64,000 nt of DNA, from NCBI RefSeq assembly GCF_022530855.2, contig NZ_CP099567.1:2604001-2668000 (forward strand), in the 5' to 3' direction. Numbering within the stretch: the first letter of the stretch is position 1; the number at the start of each line of letters is the position of its first letter. The stretch is from Candidatus Vondammii sp. HM_W22. Its GTDB lineage: Bacteria > Pseudomonadota > Gammaproteobacteria > Chromatiales > Chromatiaceae. The translations under genes and the position numbers were made by a program. A model generated the notes under the pieces. It ran no database searches. It was given only the letters and a program-made list of their open reading frames with translations, and had not been told where the DNA came from. Positions 26,877 through 36,067 of this stretch are shown here, one piece after another.

Positions 26877-27180
26877 ACGAATTATCTCTCTATGTTGCGC
26901 TTCCAGGTAAACTCACATCCTAGAATTATTTGGAGGTAGCCGACATCCAACAATAAAAAATCAAACGATACCCAGGATATTATACGGTGGACGCACGATC
27001 AGAAGATTGCTCAGCATTGCCATTGAGGTAGACAGGCGATATCTCCTCTGGTTCATCAACCGAAGCTTTAGCCGGACGCTGTAAGTCACTCTAGAAAAAT
27101 TTGATCAACGGGTTGTCAGACCAGTGAACCAGATTCAGAAAACCCTCATAATCTTCCACTAAGTTACTTGTATTACAGTA
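26877..27180. other. Gap after argA without recognisable gene
   Basis: About 300 bp. On the minus strand short open pieces such as LVEDYEGFLNLVHWSDNPLI and AKASVDEPEEISPVYL can be read, with stops between them, so a decayed gene is possible, but I match it to no family. Confidence 0.3.
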
Positions 27181-27558
27181 TAGAGAACCTCTGAAAACCT
27201 TCCAAAATCAGCGATAATAGTAACCAATTCAACCAACCATTGATAAAAACCATGCAACCGAGTTTTTTGATCATCAAGACTGACTTGAACTCCTTGAGCA
27301 ACTGGGAGACCCGCTGCCAAAGTTGGAAAGGATCGTAGACTGGGGGGCTTTTCGGGTATTGTTGGGCTCAGTTTATAAAAATAGTGATCCCTGTAAAGGT
27401 GGGTGTCCACCTTGCGATGCGGTACTGATGTTCAAGGTGTTGGTCCTACCCCATTTGTACAATCTGTCTGATGCTAAAACACAGTTCCAAATGCAGGATA
27501 GCTATAGTTTTTGTCATTTTCTTGGGCTGAACCCGTGGTAATCCTCCCGGGAAGTAGC
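27181..27558 (+). pseudogene. IS5-family transposase, N-terminal fragment 1
   Basis: Begins with an end of the type GAGAACCTCTGAAAACCTTC. The coding part (27323-27541) reads RIVDWGAFRVLLGSVYKNSD, then DAVLMFKVLVLPHLYNLSDA and FCHFLGL, the DUF772 N-terminal domain of IS5-family transposases. Upstream codons hold a frameshift. Cut at 27558 by an intact IS3 element. Equivalents at 41105-41990 and 46541-46885. Confidence 0.8.
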
Positions 27559-27607
27559 TGACGCCAAAAGTAGAATTTTCTCGTAATATGAACGCAGGAG
27601 ATTCTGC

Positions 27608-27874
27608 ATGAAGACATCAAGATTCAAGGACAGCCAGATCATTGCTATTCTCAAGCAGGCTGAGACTGTCACACCAGTTTCCGATCTGTGCCGGGAGCAT
27701 GGCATGAGCAGTGCCACCTTCTACAAGTGGCGCGCCAAATACGGCGGCATGGACGCCTCTCTCATGAAGCGTATGAAGGAACTCGAGGATGAGAACCGGC
27801 GACTCAAGAAGATGTACGCCGAGACCAAATTAGAGGCGGAGATCGTCAAGGAGGCCCTGGCAAAAAAGTGGTAA
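27608..27874 (+). CDS. IS3-family transposase OrfA (type B)
   Basis: 88 residues. Helix-turn-helix ([20 protein letters not shown] then [20 protein letters not shown]) followed by a leucine-zipper-like coiled coil ([20 protein letters not shown]). It ends in the GCAAAAAAGTGG stretch (27859-27870), the A6G site where a -1 frameshift makes the OrfAB transposase. Confidence 0.9.
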   Translation: MKTSRFKDSQIIAILKQAETVTPVSDLCREHGMSSATFYKWRAKYGGMDASLMKRMKELEDENRRLKKMYAETKLEAEIVKEALAKKW

Positions 27875-28695
27875 GGCCATCTCGTCGCAAGGAGATGGCC
27901 AAGATCGGAGCTACGCAGGATGGCGTGTCGGTACGCCTAGCTTGTCGTGCATTCTGTATCAGCGAGACCTGCTATCGCTATCAGGCCAAGCATTCGAGCG
28001 ACAACGCACTGATTGCAGATTGGTTACTCCGATTGACGATGACCAATCGAACCTGGGGTTTCGAGTTATGCTATTTGTACCTGCGCAATGTGAAGGGTTA
28101 CCCCTACAATCATAAACGTGTATACCGCATATACAGGGAGTTTGAGCTGAACTTGCGGATCAAGCCCAAACGTCGATTGAAGCGCGACGTGCCGGATGCG
28201 CTAGCTGTACCTCGTCAAATTAACATCATGTGGTCGATGGATTTTATGCATGACAGCCTAGCCGATGGCCGTAGCTTCAGGACGTTCAATGTCATCGACG
28301 ACTACAATCGTGAGGGGCTGGGTATTGAGGTGGACTTCTCGTTACCGGCAGTTCGTGTCATTCGTGCACTGGAACAGATCATCGAGTGGCGAGGCAAGCC
28401 AAATTCCATTCGCTGCGACAATGGCCCCGAACTAATCAGTGGTCAACTGATGGAGTGGGCAGAGAAACAATGGATTAAGTTACACTATATCCAGCCCGGC
28501 AACCCGCAACAGAACGCGTACGTGGAGCTTTTTAACAGAACAGTTCGACATGAATGGCTGAACCAGCATCTCTTTGAGTCGATCGAGTATGCCCAGCACA
28601 CCGCCACTCAATGGTTGTGGCGCTACAATACAGAGCGGCCAAACATGGCCATTGGAGGAATAACACCGTATCAGAAGTTGGCGCAAGCCGCATAA
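27868..28695 (+). CDS. IS3-family transposase OrfB (type B), integrase domain
   Basis: 275 residues, overlapping orfA by 7 bp in the -1 frame. HTH_21 segment ([20 protein letters not shown]), then the rve core with the DDE triad: [20 protein letters not shown] (first Asp), [12 protein letters not shown] (second Asp) and [20 protein letters not shown] (Glu). Active-looking. Expressed mainly as a fusion with OrfA after frameshifting. Confidence 0.92.
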   Translation: MVRPSRRKEMAKIGATQDGVSVRLACRAFCISETCYRYQAKHSSDNALIADWLLRLTMTNRTWGFELCYLYLRNVKGYPYNHKRVYRIYREFELNLRIKPKRRLKRDVPDALAVPRQINIMWSMDFMHDSLADGRSFRTFNVIDDYNREGLGIEVDFSLPAVRVIRALEQIIEWRGKPNSIRCDNGPELISGQLMEWAEKQWIKLHYIQPGNPQQNAYVELFNRTVRHEWLNQHLFESIEYAQHTATQWLWRYNTERPNMAIGGITPYQKLAQAA

Positions 28696-28713
28696 GCTCT
28701 ACTTTTGTGCGCA

Positions 28714-29492
28714 GCTAAAAATGGGGGGATTACCGGTGTATGTGTGGGCAGACGGTGTCTACAGCGGACAGAGAGCAGAGCAGACGAAGCTGTGTGCCCT
28801 GGTGGTGATCGGCGTGAATGAGCGTGGTGAGAAGCATTTTCTGGCAATTGAGGATGGTGTACGGGAGTCCACACAGAGCTGGCGGGAGGTGCTGTTAAAA
28901 CTGAAGTCACGCGGACTAAACCCGCCAAAATTGGCAATCGGAGACGGTGCTATGGGCTTCTGGGCTGCACTGGAGGAAGTGTATCCAGGGACGCGCACAA
29001 AACCATGAACGTGCTGAACTGCCTGCCAAGGTCAGCTCAGCCGAAAGCGAAGCAGGCACTGCACAACATCTGGCAGTCGGAGACCCAGGCCGATGCGGAA
29101 AAGGCCTTTGATCTGTTTATCAAAACGTATGAGCCAAAGTATCCGAAGGCTGACATCTGTCTGCACAAAGACCGAGAGGAACTGATGGCTTTCTATCAAT
29201 TTCCTGCGCAGCATTGGCAGAGTATTCGGACCAGCAATCCGATTGAATCCACCTTCGGGACAATCCGCCATCGAACCAAGCGTTCCAAGGGCTGCCTATC
29301 GCGTGACGGCATGCTACACATGATGTTCAAACTCGGCCGGTGTGCCGAGAAGAAGTGGAGACGATTACGGGGTTTCGATTATCTTGCGAAGGTGATAACC
29401 GGAATCAAATTTAAAGATGGTGTTGAGGTAGCAGGAGTCGATCAGGTCGCCGCTTGATTCAACTGGCTAAACACCAGATTTGACTATAACTC
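28714..29492 (+). pseudogene. IS256-family transposase (group 2), 5'-truncated
   Basis: Starts at the IS3 end with LPVYVWADGVYSGQRAEQTK; IGDGAMGFWAALEEVYPGTR then breaks by a deletion of about 20 bp (the QQRCWM codons). The second frame (29005-29457) is complete to the C-terminus: LPRSAQPKAKQALHNIWQSE, FYQFPAQHWQSIRTSNPIES, RRLRGFDYLAKVITGIKF. The terminal repeat (GAGTTATAGTCAAATCTGGT on the opposite strand) ends at 29492. Confidence 0.85.
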
Positions 29493-29605
29493 ATTGTTGG
29501 CCGAGTGGGAGGCGTTCGCCAGCCTGCCGGACACCTGCATCGGCAGCACCCTGACACTCCAGGAGCGCCGGGGCGTGCTGGTGCAACATCTGACCGCCAC
29601 GGGTG
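29493..29605 (+). pseudogene. Phage tail protein scrap (DUF2313/YmfQ, Mu gp48-like)
   Basis: Thirty-seven codons trapped between two IS elements: LLAEWEAFASLPDTCIGSTL then TLQERRGVLVQHLTATG. This fits the C-terminal region of Mu gp48/YmfQ-type tail proteins (EWE..LGLPD.C.....T...R...V...L...G). Both ends are cut, at 29493 by the IS256 end and at 29605 by the IS3 end. A second sign, besides 16774-18279, of a Mu-like phage. Confidence 0.65.
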
Positions 29606-29638
29606 TGAAATGCCCCCATTCTATGGCCACTTGGCGTG

Positions 29639-30475
29639 TTAGGTTCTCCGCATTTCACGTAATCCAAAATACGCCATCTCTGGCGTGACGTAGTGTTGTG
29701 AACTGTGGGGTCGCCGCTCATTATATCGGCAACGCCACTGTTCAATAACAACTCTGGCTTCGGTCAGGCTACCAAATATCTCTGCATTTAAACACTCCTT
29801 GCGGAAAATGCCGTTGAAGCTTTCATTGCTGCCATTTTGCCAGGGTTTTCCCGGTTCAATATTGGCTAGCTTAATATCATCCTTTTCCAGTTCCTCGCGC
29901 AGTACGAAGGCCAACAGCTCAGCTCCGTTGTCGCTGCGAATGGCTCGGGGAATTCCGTAGCGAATGATTAATTCACGTAGCACCGCTTTCACGTGTTGAC
30001 TCTGTAGGTATCGACCAGTTTTGATTGCCAGACAATAACCGGTTGCTTCGTCCTTGACCGTCAAGCACCGCAGAGGCTCTGCGTCATGATAGCGGTCATG
30101 TACGAAATCACATGCCCACACATCATTCCGTCGTAGCGCCAATCCCTCCAGTTTTACCCCAGTGCGAATCTTCCGTCGAGGGCGATAAGGCGGCAAACAC
30201 AGGCCATTAAGCCGCCAGAGTCGATATACGCGTTTGTTGTTTACCTGCCAACCTCTGAGCCGCAGATAGGCGCCTGATAAACGATAGCCCCAACTGGGAT
30301 CCTCCCGCACCACTACACGCAACGCGGCCGACAGATGCCGGTCACGACGTTCTCGTTTTGAACTATAATGAAGCCCCGATCGCGGTGTCGTACAAAGCCA
30401 GCTTGCTCGCCTTTGGCTAAGGCCCCGTTCAATAGCAAACAATGCCATGGCGCGCTTCGCGCGGGGGCTCACCAC
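29639..30475 (-). CDS. IS3-family transposase OrfB (type C)
   Basis: 278 residues. HTH_21 segment REDPSWGYRLSGAYLRLRGW; rve core with DDE: DVWACDFVHDRYHDAEPLRC (first Asp), AIRSDNGAELLAFVL (second Asp), WQNGSNESFNGIFRKECLNA (Glu). Overlaps orfA by 7 bp at the A6G string (reverse strand), so a -1 frameshift is likely. Intact. Confidence 0.92.
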   Translation of the reverse strand: MVSPRAKRAMALFAIERGLSQRRASWLCTTPRSGLHYSSKRERRDRHLSAALRVVVREDPSWGYRLSGAYLRLRGWQVNNKRVYRLWRLNGLCLPPYRPRRKIRTGVKLEGLALRRNDVWACDFVHDRYHDAEPLRCLTVKDEATGYCLAIKTGRYLQSQHVKAVLRELIIRYGIPRAIRSDNGAELLAFVLREELEKDDIKLANIEPGKPWQNGSNESFNGIFRKECLNAEIFGSLTEARVVIEQWRCRYNERRPHSSQHYVTPEMAYFGLREMRRT

Positions 30476-30732
30476 TTTTTTGCTTGTATCTCCTTCATGA
30501 CCTCTACTTCCAGGTCACGTTCTGCTAGCAGCTTTTTGAGCCGCATGTTCTCATCCTTGACTCGCTTTAGCTCCCGCACATCTGAAACTTCCATCCCGGC
30601 ATACTTGTTGCGCCAACGGTAGATCGACTGCTCCGATACGCCGTGTTTGCGTGCTGCCGCTACGGCCGTTGTTGCCTCTGCATCGCGCAGTACAGCCACG
30701 ATCTGCTCATCTGAAAAATGTCCCTTCTTCAT
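30469..30732 (-). CDS. IS3-family transposase OrfA (type C)
   Basis: 87 residues: HTH_Tnp_1 domain (MKKGHFSDEQIVAVLRDAEA, then AAARKHGVSEQSIYRWRNKY) and coiled coil (LKRVKDENMRLKKLLAERDL), ending in the slippery GCAAAAAAGTGG. A ribosome site AGGAGA precedes the ATG. Intact. Confidence 0.9.
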   Translation of the reverse strand: MKKGHFSDEQIVAVLRDAEATTAVAAARKHGVSEQSIYRWRNKYAGMEVSDVRELKRVKDENMRLKKLLAERDLEVEVMKEIQAKKW

Positions 30733-30840
30733 CCTGGTTCTCCTCAGGTAGAGGAAAACCTAACATACCACTGGTCTAGTGTTCGGGGGGCAATCCACCC
30801 TCGATTGTAGTGCTCTCGCCATTGATCAATTTCATGTCTA

Positions 30841-32209
30841 GAGTTATAGTCAAATCTGGTGTTTAGCCAGTTGAATCAAGCGGCGACCTGATCGACTCTT
30901 GCTACCTCAACACCCTCGTTAAATTTGATTCCGGTTATCACCTTCGCCAGATAATCGAAACCCCGTAATCGTCTCCACTTCTTCTCGGCACACCGGCCGA
31001 GTTTGAACATCATGTGTAGCATGCCGTCACGCGATAGGCAGCCCTTGGAACGCTTGGTTCGATGGCGGATTGTCCCGAAGGTGGATTCAATCGGATTGCT
31101 GGTCCGAATACTCTGCCAATGCTGCGCAGGAAATTGATAGAAAGCCATCAGTTCCTCTCGGTCTTTGTGCAGACAGATGTCAGCCTTCGGATACTTTGGC
31201 TCATACGTTTTGATAAACAGATCAAAGGCCTTTTCCGCATCGGCCTGGGTCTCCGACTGCCAGATGTTGTGCAGTGCCTGCTTCGCTTTCGGCTGAGCTG
31301 ACCTTGGCAGGCAGTTCAGCACGTTCATGGTTTTGTGCATCCAGCAGCGCTGCTGACGCGTCTCTGGATACACTTCCTCCAGTGCAGCCCAGAAGCCCAT
31401 AGCACCGTCTCCGATTGCCAATTTTGGCGGGTTTAGTCCGCGTCACTTCAGTTTTAACAGCACCTCCCGCCAGCTCTGTGTGGACTCCCGTACACCATCC
31501 TCAATTGCCAGAAAATGCTTCTCACCACGCTCATTCACGCCGATCACCACCAGGGCACACAGCTTCGTCTGCTCTGCTCTCAATCCGCTATAGACACCGT
31601 CTGCCCACACATACACCCAATGGCGCTTATCCAGACGCTCTTCGCACCAGCCCCGATATTCTTCTGCCCAGACCTGCTTCAGACGCGACACCGTGCCGGC
31701 CGACAAGCCTGTTGCATCTGGAACCACCAGCACTTTCAAGGCTTCACCCATCTCTCCACTGGAAATCCCCTTCAGGTAGAGCCACGCCAGCGCCGTTTCC
31801 AGTGACTTCGTCTTGCGTACATACGGCGGCACCAGAGCTGATCGGAACGTCACCGGCTCGCCGGTCTTCGCTCGTACTTTGGGGATCTTGACCGTGACCG
31901 GCCCCAATCCTGTCTGCAGTTTACGAGCTGGCAGGTGACCATTACGCACCACACCCGTCTTGCCATCCTCTGTCCGTCGCTCGACGTGCTCCGCCAACAG
32001 CTCCAGCAGCTCGGCCTCCACCGCCTGGTAGATCAACTGCTCTGCACCGCTTCTCAGCAACTCTGTCAGCGGATCGATAATCGTACCGCGACCTGCCAGC
32101 TTAACAACGTTATTCTTACTCGTGGTGGCGTATCTCCAATGGTTGTTTTGATGTCTCGCAACAACAAATCAACCAGATACCCCGCTCTTTTTCAATTCCT
32201 TTATAACTC
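30841..32209 (-). mobile_element. IS256-family element (group 2), complete, with 9-bp target duplication
   Basis: 1369 bp with ends GAGTTATAGTCAAATCTGGT at 30841 and GAGTTATAAAGGAATTG on the opposite strand at 32209. TCATGTCTA stands directly on both sides (30832-30840 and 32210-32218), the 9-bp duplication expected for this family. The target is orfB of the type A IS3 copy 2. A clean, so relatively recent, insertion. Confidence 0.92.
30876..32130 (-). pseudogene. IS256-family transposase (group 2) with one internal stop
   Basis: Complete coding length on the minus strand: NNVVKLAGRGTIIDPLTELL near the start, VRNGHLPARKLQTGLGPVTV, RHWVYVWADGVYSGLRAEQT (first Asp), then TGA at 31443-31445 where the sister copy has TCA (Ser), then LAIGDGAMGFWAALEEVYPE (second Asp), RCWMHKT, NPIESTFGTIRHRTKRSKGC (Glu) and the end DYLAKVITGIKF. 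The natural start codon is not clear: no ATG is found just before NNVV. One substitution from an open frame. Confidence 0.85.
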
Positions 32210-32934
32210 TCATGTCTAGCGTCATCAATGGACCTGAACCAATGCTGATTTAAGCATTCATTTCTGAATTTACCGTTTAAGCTTTCTACAAACGCATTCT
32301 GAGTAGGCTTACCTGGCTGAATAAAACCTAGCTTAACGCCACTTTCTTTTTGCCAGTAGAACATCGCCTTGCTAGTAAACTCAGTACCGTTGTCGCAGAT
32401 TATTTGATCCGGAGCGCTCCTTAGCTCAATCACCTGAGTTAAAAAACGAGCGACCTGGTGACCATTGATCGAGAAGTCAGAGAGCTGGCCAATAACTTCT
32501 CTTGAGTAATCATCAATCACATTAAATACTCGAAAGCGGCGACCATTAGCCAACTGATCACTGACAAAATCCATTGACCAGCGTATGTTTTTACCAATGG
32601 GCATAATCATTGGCATTCTTGGTCGTATTATCTTCTTGCGTTTTTTAGTCCTCACTTGAAGACCTTCTTCGTTATAGACTCGGGAGGTCCGCTTCTTGTT
32701 TTTCACAAGCCTCTCACCTCTCAGGAGGCCATGTAAAAACAAATAACCATAACTCGGATGCTTCTTTGCTAACTCAAGTAACCGTTTGCGTAGAGGCTCA
32801 TCTTTTCCCCATTGAGTAACGTACCGAAAAGCGGTTCTACTTAAGCCTACTAATTGGCAAGTTCTACGCTCACTTAATTTGAATCGTGACTTAAGGTAGA
32901 TCACGATTTGTTTTCTATCAGCAGGCTTTACCAC
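32210..32934 (-). pseudogene. IS3-family transposase OrfB (type A), 3'-truncated by IS256
   Basis: From VKPADRKQIVIYLKSRFKLS the protein is intact through WSMDFVSDQLANGRRFRVFN, CDNGTEFTSKAMFYW and QNAFVESLNGKFRNECLNQH, so all three DDE residues remain. The last 30 or so residues after DDARHE are lost at the IS256 insertion and replaced by a 29-residue read-through tail into the IS256 end. Activity uncertain. Confidence 0.85.
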
Positions 32935-33194
32935 TTTTTTGAGAGCACATCCTTCATCGCCTCAGCTTCAAGCATTTTCTCGGTAAGTAACTTCTTAAGC
33001 TTGTTGTTTTCGCTTTCAAGCTCTTTGAGCCGTTTGGCTTCTGAGATATCCATGCCGGCGTACTTGCTTCGCCAGTTATAAAAGCACCCGGTTGAAATGC
33101 CGAACTGACGACAAATGTCATCAACTTTTACTCCTAACTCATGCTGCTTGATGGCACCAATAATTTGCTCTTCTCTGTAACGCTTCTTCTTCAT
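32928..33194 (-). CDS. IS3-family transposase OrfA (type A)
   Basis: 88 residues from ATG 33192-33194: EEQIIGAIKQHELGVKVDDI then CRQFGISTGCFYNWRSKYAG (helix-turn-helix) and a coiled coil (RLKELESENNKLKKLLTEKM). Ends in the AAAAAAGTGG string overlapping orfB. This is the undamaged version of the orfA broken in copy 1 at 16448-16704. Confidence 0.9.
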   Translation of the reverse strand: MKKKRYREEQIIGAIKQHELGVKVDDICRQFGISTGCFYNWRSKYAGMDISEAKRLKELESENNKLKKLLTEKMLEAEAMKDVLSKKW

Positions 33195-33265
33195 GTTGAG
33201 ATCTCCTAACATACAGACTAATTGGAAATCTCATCCTTGTCATGGCTCTATTTTTGGGGGAAAGG

Positions 33266-33640
33266 CCAGCTCTCTCAACGCTATCACCTTCCCAGTGGCC
33301 AAGGCGACGATGGTTGCCAATACTCAAAGGACGATCATGGATGCTGACACGATTGGGTATCAAACCACGCCCAGTCCCGTATTGCTGCTGTCTTAGACGC
33401 TTTTTGTGCCGCCTCAGTAGATGTTGGTACAAAAAACCGTCTTGTGCAGCATCCTCGTATATCCATCGATAGATACCTTCCGGGCTAATCCGCAGACATG
33501 CACTTCTAGGGTGATCTAGCTTGAGGCGTCCAGCCATTGTTTCCGGTGACCAATCCTCCCGTAACCTCTCGGTGACATAATGCAGGCGTTTTTTATGTGA
33601 TGGCGTTCTTTTGCACTAAAATGACCATAAGACATGATTT
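33266..33640 (-). pseudogene. IS30-family transposase fragment
   Basis: Minus strand: HYVTERLREDWSPETMAGRL, RISPEGIYRWIYEDAAQDGF, then RVSIHDRPLSIGNHRRLGHW and EGDSVE, which is the IS30 region ending at the first catalytic Asp (GHWEGD). Cut at 33265 by the type A IS3 end and at about 33640 on the other side. A related copy lies at 47592-48418. Confidence 0.8.
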
Positions 33641-33751
33641 GTGGTGCCCCTGTATAAATAAGATTTCATAACCTCATTTTATCAAGCATTCAGATCATCT
33701 CTTTATTAGTCATCCAGGTGGTGAATTTTGGTGTTGAATCCACCATGTCAA

Positions 33752-34891
33752 TTACCCTTGCCTGCTGGTGGCACCTAATGCAAACGATTGGTAGACACCA
33801 AGGGTTTTATCAAGCATTCCACTTTTTAAATAAACCCGGTTCTCTTCCACATCAGGCATCTCGCCATCTATAACAGCGATTATTTTATCGATAGCAGCCT
33901 CGATACTGTTTAGCGGTATTTTTCCATATGGATAGAGTGCGCCAAGCACCTCACTTACACCACCGTGATCATAGCCAATTACCGGCACTCTCATTGAAAG
34001 CGCTTCAAGAACAGTTCGCCCGAATGACTCCGACTTTGTCGACAGAGACAATACAGCGTGGCATTGTGAATAGATTTCCCTGAGGTCTGAACGGTACCCG
34101 GTAAATATAATCTCATTTTTCAGCCGTTTTTCTTCAACGGCATCATATAGTTCCTGCGCATAGCACAGGCGTCTGGGATCTTCCCCGCCAATAACAATCC
34201 CGATAACCTGCTTGCCCTTCTGCTTAAGCTGGGCAATTATCTCAAAAAACGCATGATGTCCCTTGAGTCGCGTAAGGCGTCCGGGAAGCGCTAATACAAT
34301 CCGACCCTTCAATTTAGGATAGAGCGCATCCCAGGTTTTCTGCCAATCTCCCGACGGTTGAAAATTTTTCGTAAAAACAGATGGATCAACCCCACGATAG
34401 ATGACCTTTATTCTACTCGGGTCTGTGTTGGGATAGTTATCCAAGACATACTGCTTAACCGCATCAGATACCGCAATGACAATTTCGCCCTTGGTCATAA
34501 TCGCACTGTATGAAGAAACTGAGTAGAGTCCGTGGACGGTTGAAACCAGTCTCGGCCTGCTATTGGGGTCCATCCCTTTCCATGCAAGATAGATTACCCA
34601 GGCGGGAACTCTCGATCGGACATGTACGATATCGATCTTCTCACGCTGAAGAAAACGGCGAAGTGACCAGATAAGCCTTAGAGTCCAAAATGATTTTTTT
34701 CCTATGGCGCAATTGTAATGTTGACTCCCTTCCCGTTCCAACACCTCAACCAGACGCCCGCCTTCTGACATAACCAGTGATCTATGTCCCCGCCGAACCA
34801 ATTCAGCAGCAACCTCCAAAGTGCCGCGTTCAACACCACCGCTATCCAGCGCAGGCAACACCTGCAACACTTTTAGTGTTATTTCAGCCAT
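33752..34891 (-). CDS. Glycosyltransferase family 4 protein
   Basis: 379 residues, GT-B fold. N-terminal VLQVLPALDSGGVERGTLEV, middle STVHGLYSVSSYSAIMTKGE and VIAVSDAVKQYVLDNYPNTD, the nucleotide-sugar-binding half with VLALPGRLTRLKGHHAFFEI, IFTGYRSDLREIYSQCHAVL and the EX7E-type ESFGRTVLEALSMRVPVIGY. Likely adds a sugar to lipopolysaccharide core or another glycolipid; donor and acceptor are not readable. Its start overlaps the ELM1-like gene by 13 bp. The 110 bp after it to the IS30 remnant hold no gene. Confidence 0.88.
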   Translation of the reverse strand: MAEITLKVLQVLPALDSGGVERGTLEVAAELVRRGHRSLVMSEGGRLVEVLEREGSQHYNCAIGKKSFWTLRLIWSLRRFLQREKIDIVHVRSRVPAWVIYLAWKGMDPNSRPRLVSTVHGLYSVSSYSAIMTKGEIVIAVSDAVKQYVLDNYPNTDPSRIKVIYRGVDPSVFTKNFQPSGDWQKTWDALYPKLKGRIVLALPGRLTRLKGHHAFFEIIAQLKQKGKQVIGIVIGGEDPRRLCYAQELYDAVEEKRLKNEIIFTGYRSDLREIYSQCHAVLSLSTKSESFGRTVLEALSMRVPVIGYDHGGVSEVLGALYPYGKIPLNSIEAAIDKIIAVIDGEMPDVEENRVYLKSGMLDKTLGVYQSFALGATSRQG

Positions 34892-35802
34892 TGGTTATAA
34901 ATCCAATCGGCACACCTTCGTGCCTCGTTAAAAGGCGCTGCCTGTTGAGCCATCTCCTGGTCGCTTTGCCACACATTAAAAGGCGTTACCTGTCTATCGG
35001 TCACCAGTGATTTGATACCGCACACCACACGCCCCTGTCTCTTGCCAGGCAATTGCAGCAACCCAACCACTGCACCTGAGGTTAGTGCCTCGTAGATCAT
35101 CGAGACAGAATCTTCCGTCACCCATACTGTATGACTACGACTCAACTGCGACCCTACCCAGCCAGAGTCTGTCTGTTCCCAAGGGATGATTTCCAGGTTA
35201 CCTTGGCTTCTCCCTCTAAGTTCTGGCAAAAAAGAAGTGGGTGTACGCCGTGAATTGGTAAGCATAAAGTGGTTTCTGGTGCCTGTGCCGGCAATCGACA
35301 ACACCTGCCTAATCACCCGATTATCATTCCAGTCAAAATGCCCGGAGTTACCTCCAATCAGAAACAGAACCTGTTCCTTGGGTAACAATGGTGAGGCCTC
35401 TATCGGATTGAGCACGCCCCGAGTAACAATAACATTGTTAGCATCGGGCTGATCATGCTGAGGTGCAATACAGAGATCAAACAACCTCAATGGTAAGCTC
35501 GGCTTCATCAATACAACAGAGTGACCGCCATATTTTCTTCGGGCCGCCAGCAGCGCAAAATGGGTAGCGTGGCCGGCACCAAGAATAAGGTCAGGTACAG
35601 GTAGGTCAACCCCATCAGGAAAACACCTCATCAACCAGTCAGACAGGTGAGTTAACTTCGGCCTGACCGGTATATCCATACGCTCAATGGGCAATAGATG
35701 GTCCAGTGCCCGACAGAGACCAAGCGTCTGATTTTCGTGCCCGGGCTTCCCATCAATCAGCCGCCAGACAACGCAGGCATTATCTTTGGGCGGTTGTTTC
35801 AC
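34879..35802 (-). CDS. ELM1/GtrOC1-family protein (DUF1022)
   Basis: 307 residues: WRLIDGKPGHENQTLGLCRA near the N-terminus, DLILGAGHATHFALLAARRK, VLFLIGGNSGHFDWND, and VTEDSVSMIYEALTSGAVVG near the C-terminus. This is the family named after plant ELM1 (mitochondrial fission); in bacteria it has a GT-B-like fold and sits with lipopolysaccharide genes, so a glycosyltransferase role in the envelope is likely. Overlap with the next glycosyltransferase gene suggests one pathway. Confidence 0.85.
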   Translation of the reverse strand: MKQPPKDNACVVWRLIDGKPGHENQTLGLCRALDHLLPIERMDIPVRPKLTHLSDWLMRCFPDGVDLPVPDLILGAGHATHFALLAARRKYGGHSVVLMKPSLPLRLFDLCIAPQHDQPDANNVIVTRGVLNPIEASPLLPKEQVLFLIGGNSGHFDWNDNRVIRQVLSIAGTGTRNHFMLTNSRRTPTSFLPELRGRSQGNLEIIPWEQTDSGWVGSQLSRSHTVWVTEDSVSMIYEALTSGAVVGLLQLPGKRQGRVVCGIKSLVTDRQVTPFNVWQSDQEMAQQAAPFNEARRCADWIYNQWLK

Positions 35803-35822
35803 TCGGCCAAATGAGTCTGATG

Positions 35823-36011
35823 CTAGTCAGCCAGCTCATAGCTGGCGCCACAATAGGGACATACAGCCAGACCCGTTTTCTCGATGGGGAGAAATACTCT
35901 GGGGTGAATTTCCGCTGCGTCAGTCTGTTTACCCGGACAGCACAGAGGAAGGTCATTTTGGTGGACTTTGATCGTTTCTACAGATTGATCGATTGTTGCG
36001 TTTTTTGTCAT
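35823..36011 (-). CDS. Zinc-finger CHCC-domain protein
   Basis: 62 residues (ATG 36009-36011, or two codons earlier). LPLCCPGKQTDAAEIHPRVF followed by CPYCGASYEL gives the Cys-His-Cys-Cys ligands of the zf-CHCC family, related to the complex I subunit NDUFS6. Very commonly found between ilvE and envelope genes in gammaproteobacteria. Role unknown. Confidence 0.85.
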   Translation of the reverse strand: MTKNATIDQSVETIKVHQNDLPLCCPGKQTDAAEIHPRVFLPIEKTGLAVCPYCGASYELAD

Positions 36012-36067
36012 TTTCACTCTCTGCCTAGTTAGCTGTACAGTGCACTAAAAAAGACACTTTAGTAGAA

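Larger units (their letters stand above)
27559..28713 (+). mobile_element. IS3-family element (type B), intact
   Basis: 1155 bp, ends TGACGCCAAAAGTAGAATTT at 27559 and, on the opposite strand, TGCGCACAAAAGTAGAGCTT ending at 28713; TG...CA termini as usual in IS3. It holds orfA and orfB in overlapping frames with an A6G slippery string. No frameshift or stop in either gene. It separates an IS5 N-terminal fragment from an IS256 fragment; no clear target duplication was seen. The only copy in this window. Confidence 0.88.
29606..30797 (-). mobile_element. IS3-family element (type C), copy 1, intact
   Basis: 1192 bp with ends TGAAATGCCCCC at 29606 and, on the opposite strand, TGGATTGCCCCC ending at 30797; further inside both ends share TGTTAGGTT. 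Contains orfA and orfB on the minus strand without stops. A truncated sister lies at 58741-59096, sharing the right end. It separates the phage tail scrap from IS3 type A sequence, with no target duplication seen. Confidence 0.85.
30798..33265 (-). mobile_element. IS3-family element (type A), copy 2, split by an IS256 element
   Basis: Two parts of one element: 30798-30840 and 32210-33265, separated by a group 2 IS256 element with a 9-bp duplication. The right end (33265) equals that of copy 1 at 16773. The left, 3' end is cut by the type C IS3 element at 30797. To the right it is inserted in or joined to an IS30 remnant. Confidence 0.85.

Noticed and set aside
29493-29751. An independent small gene at 29491-29751 (minus strand, 86 codons)
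   Set aside because: It crosses the IS3 end and the phage tail scrap and is the opposite-strand shadow of both.
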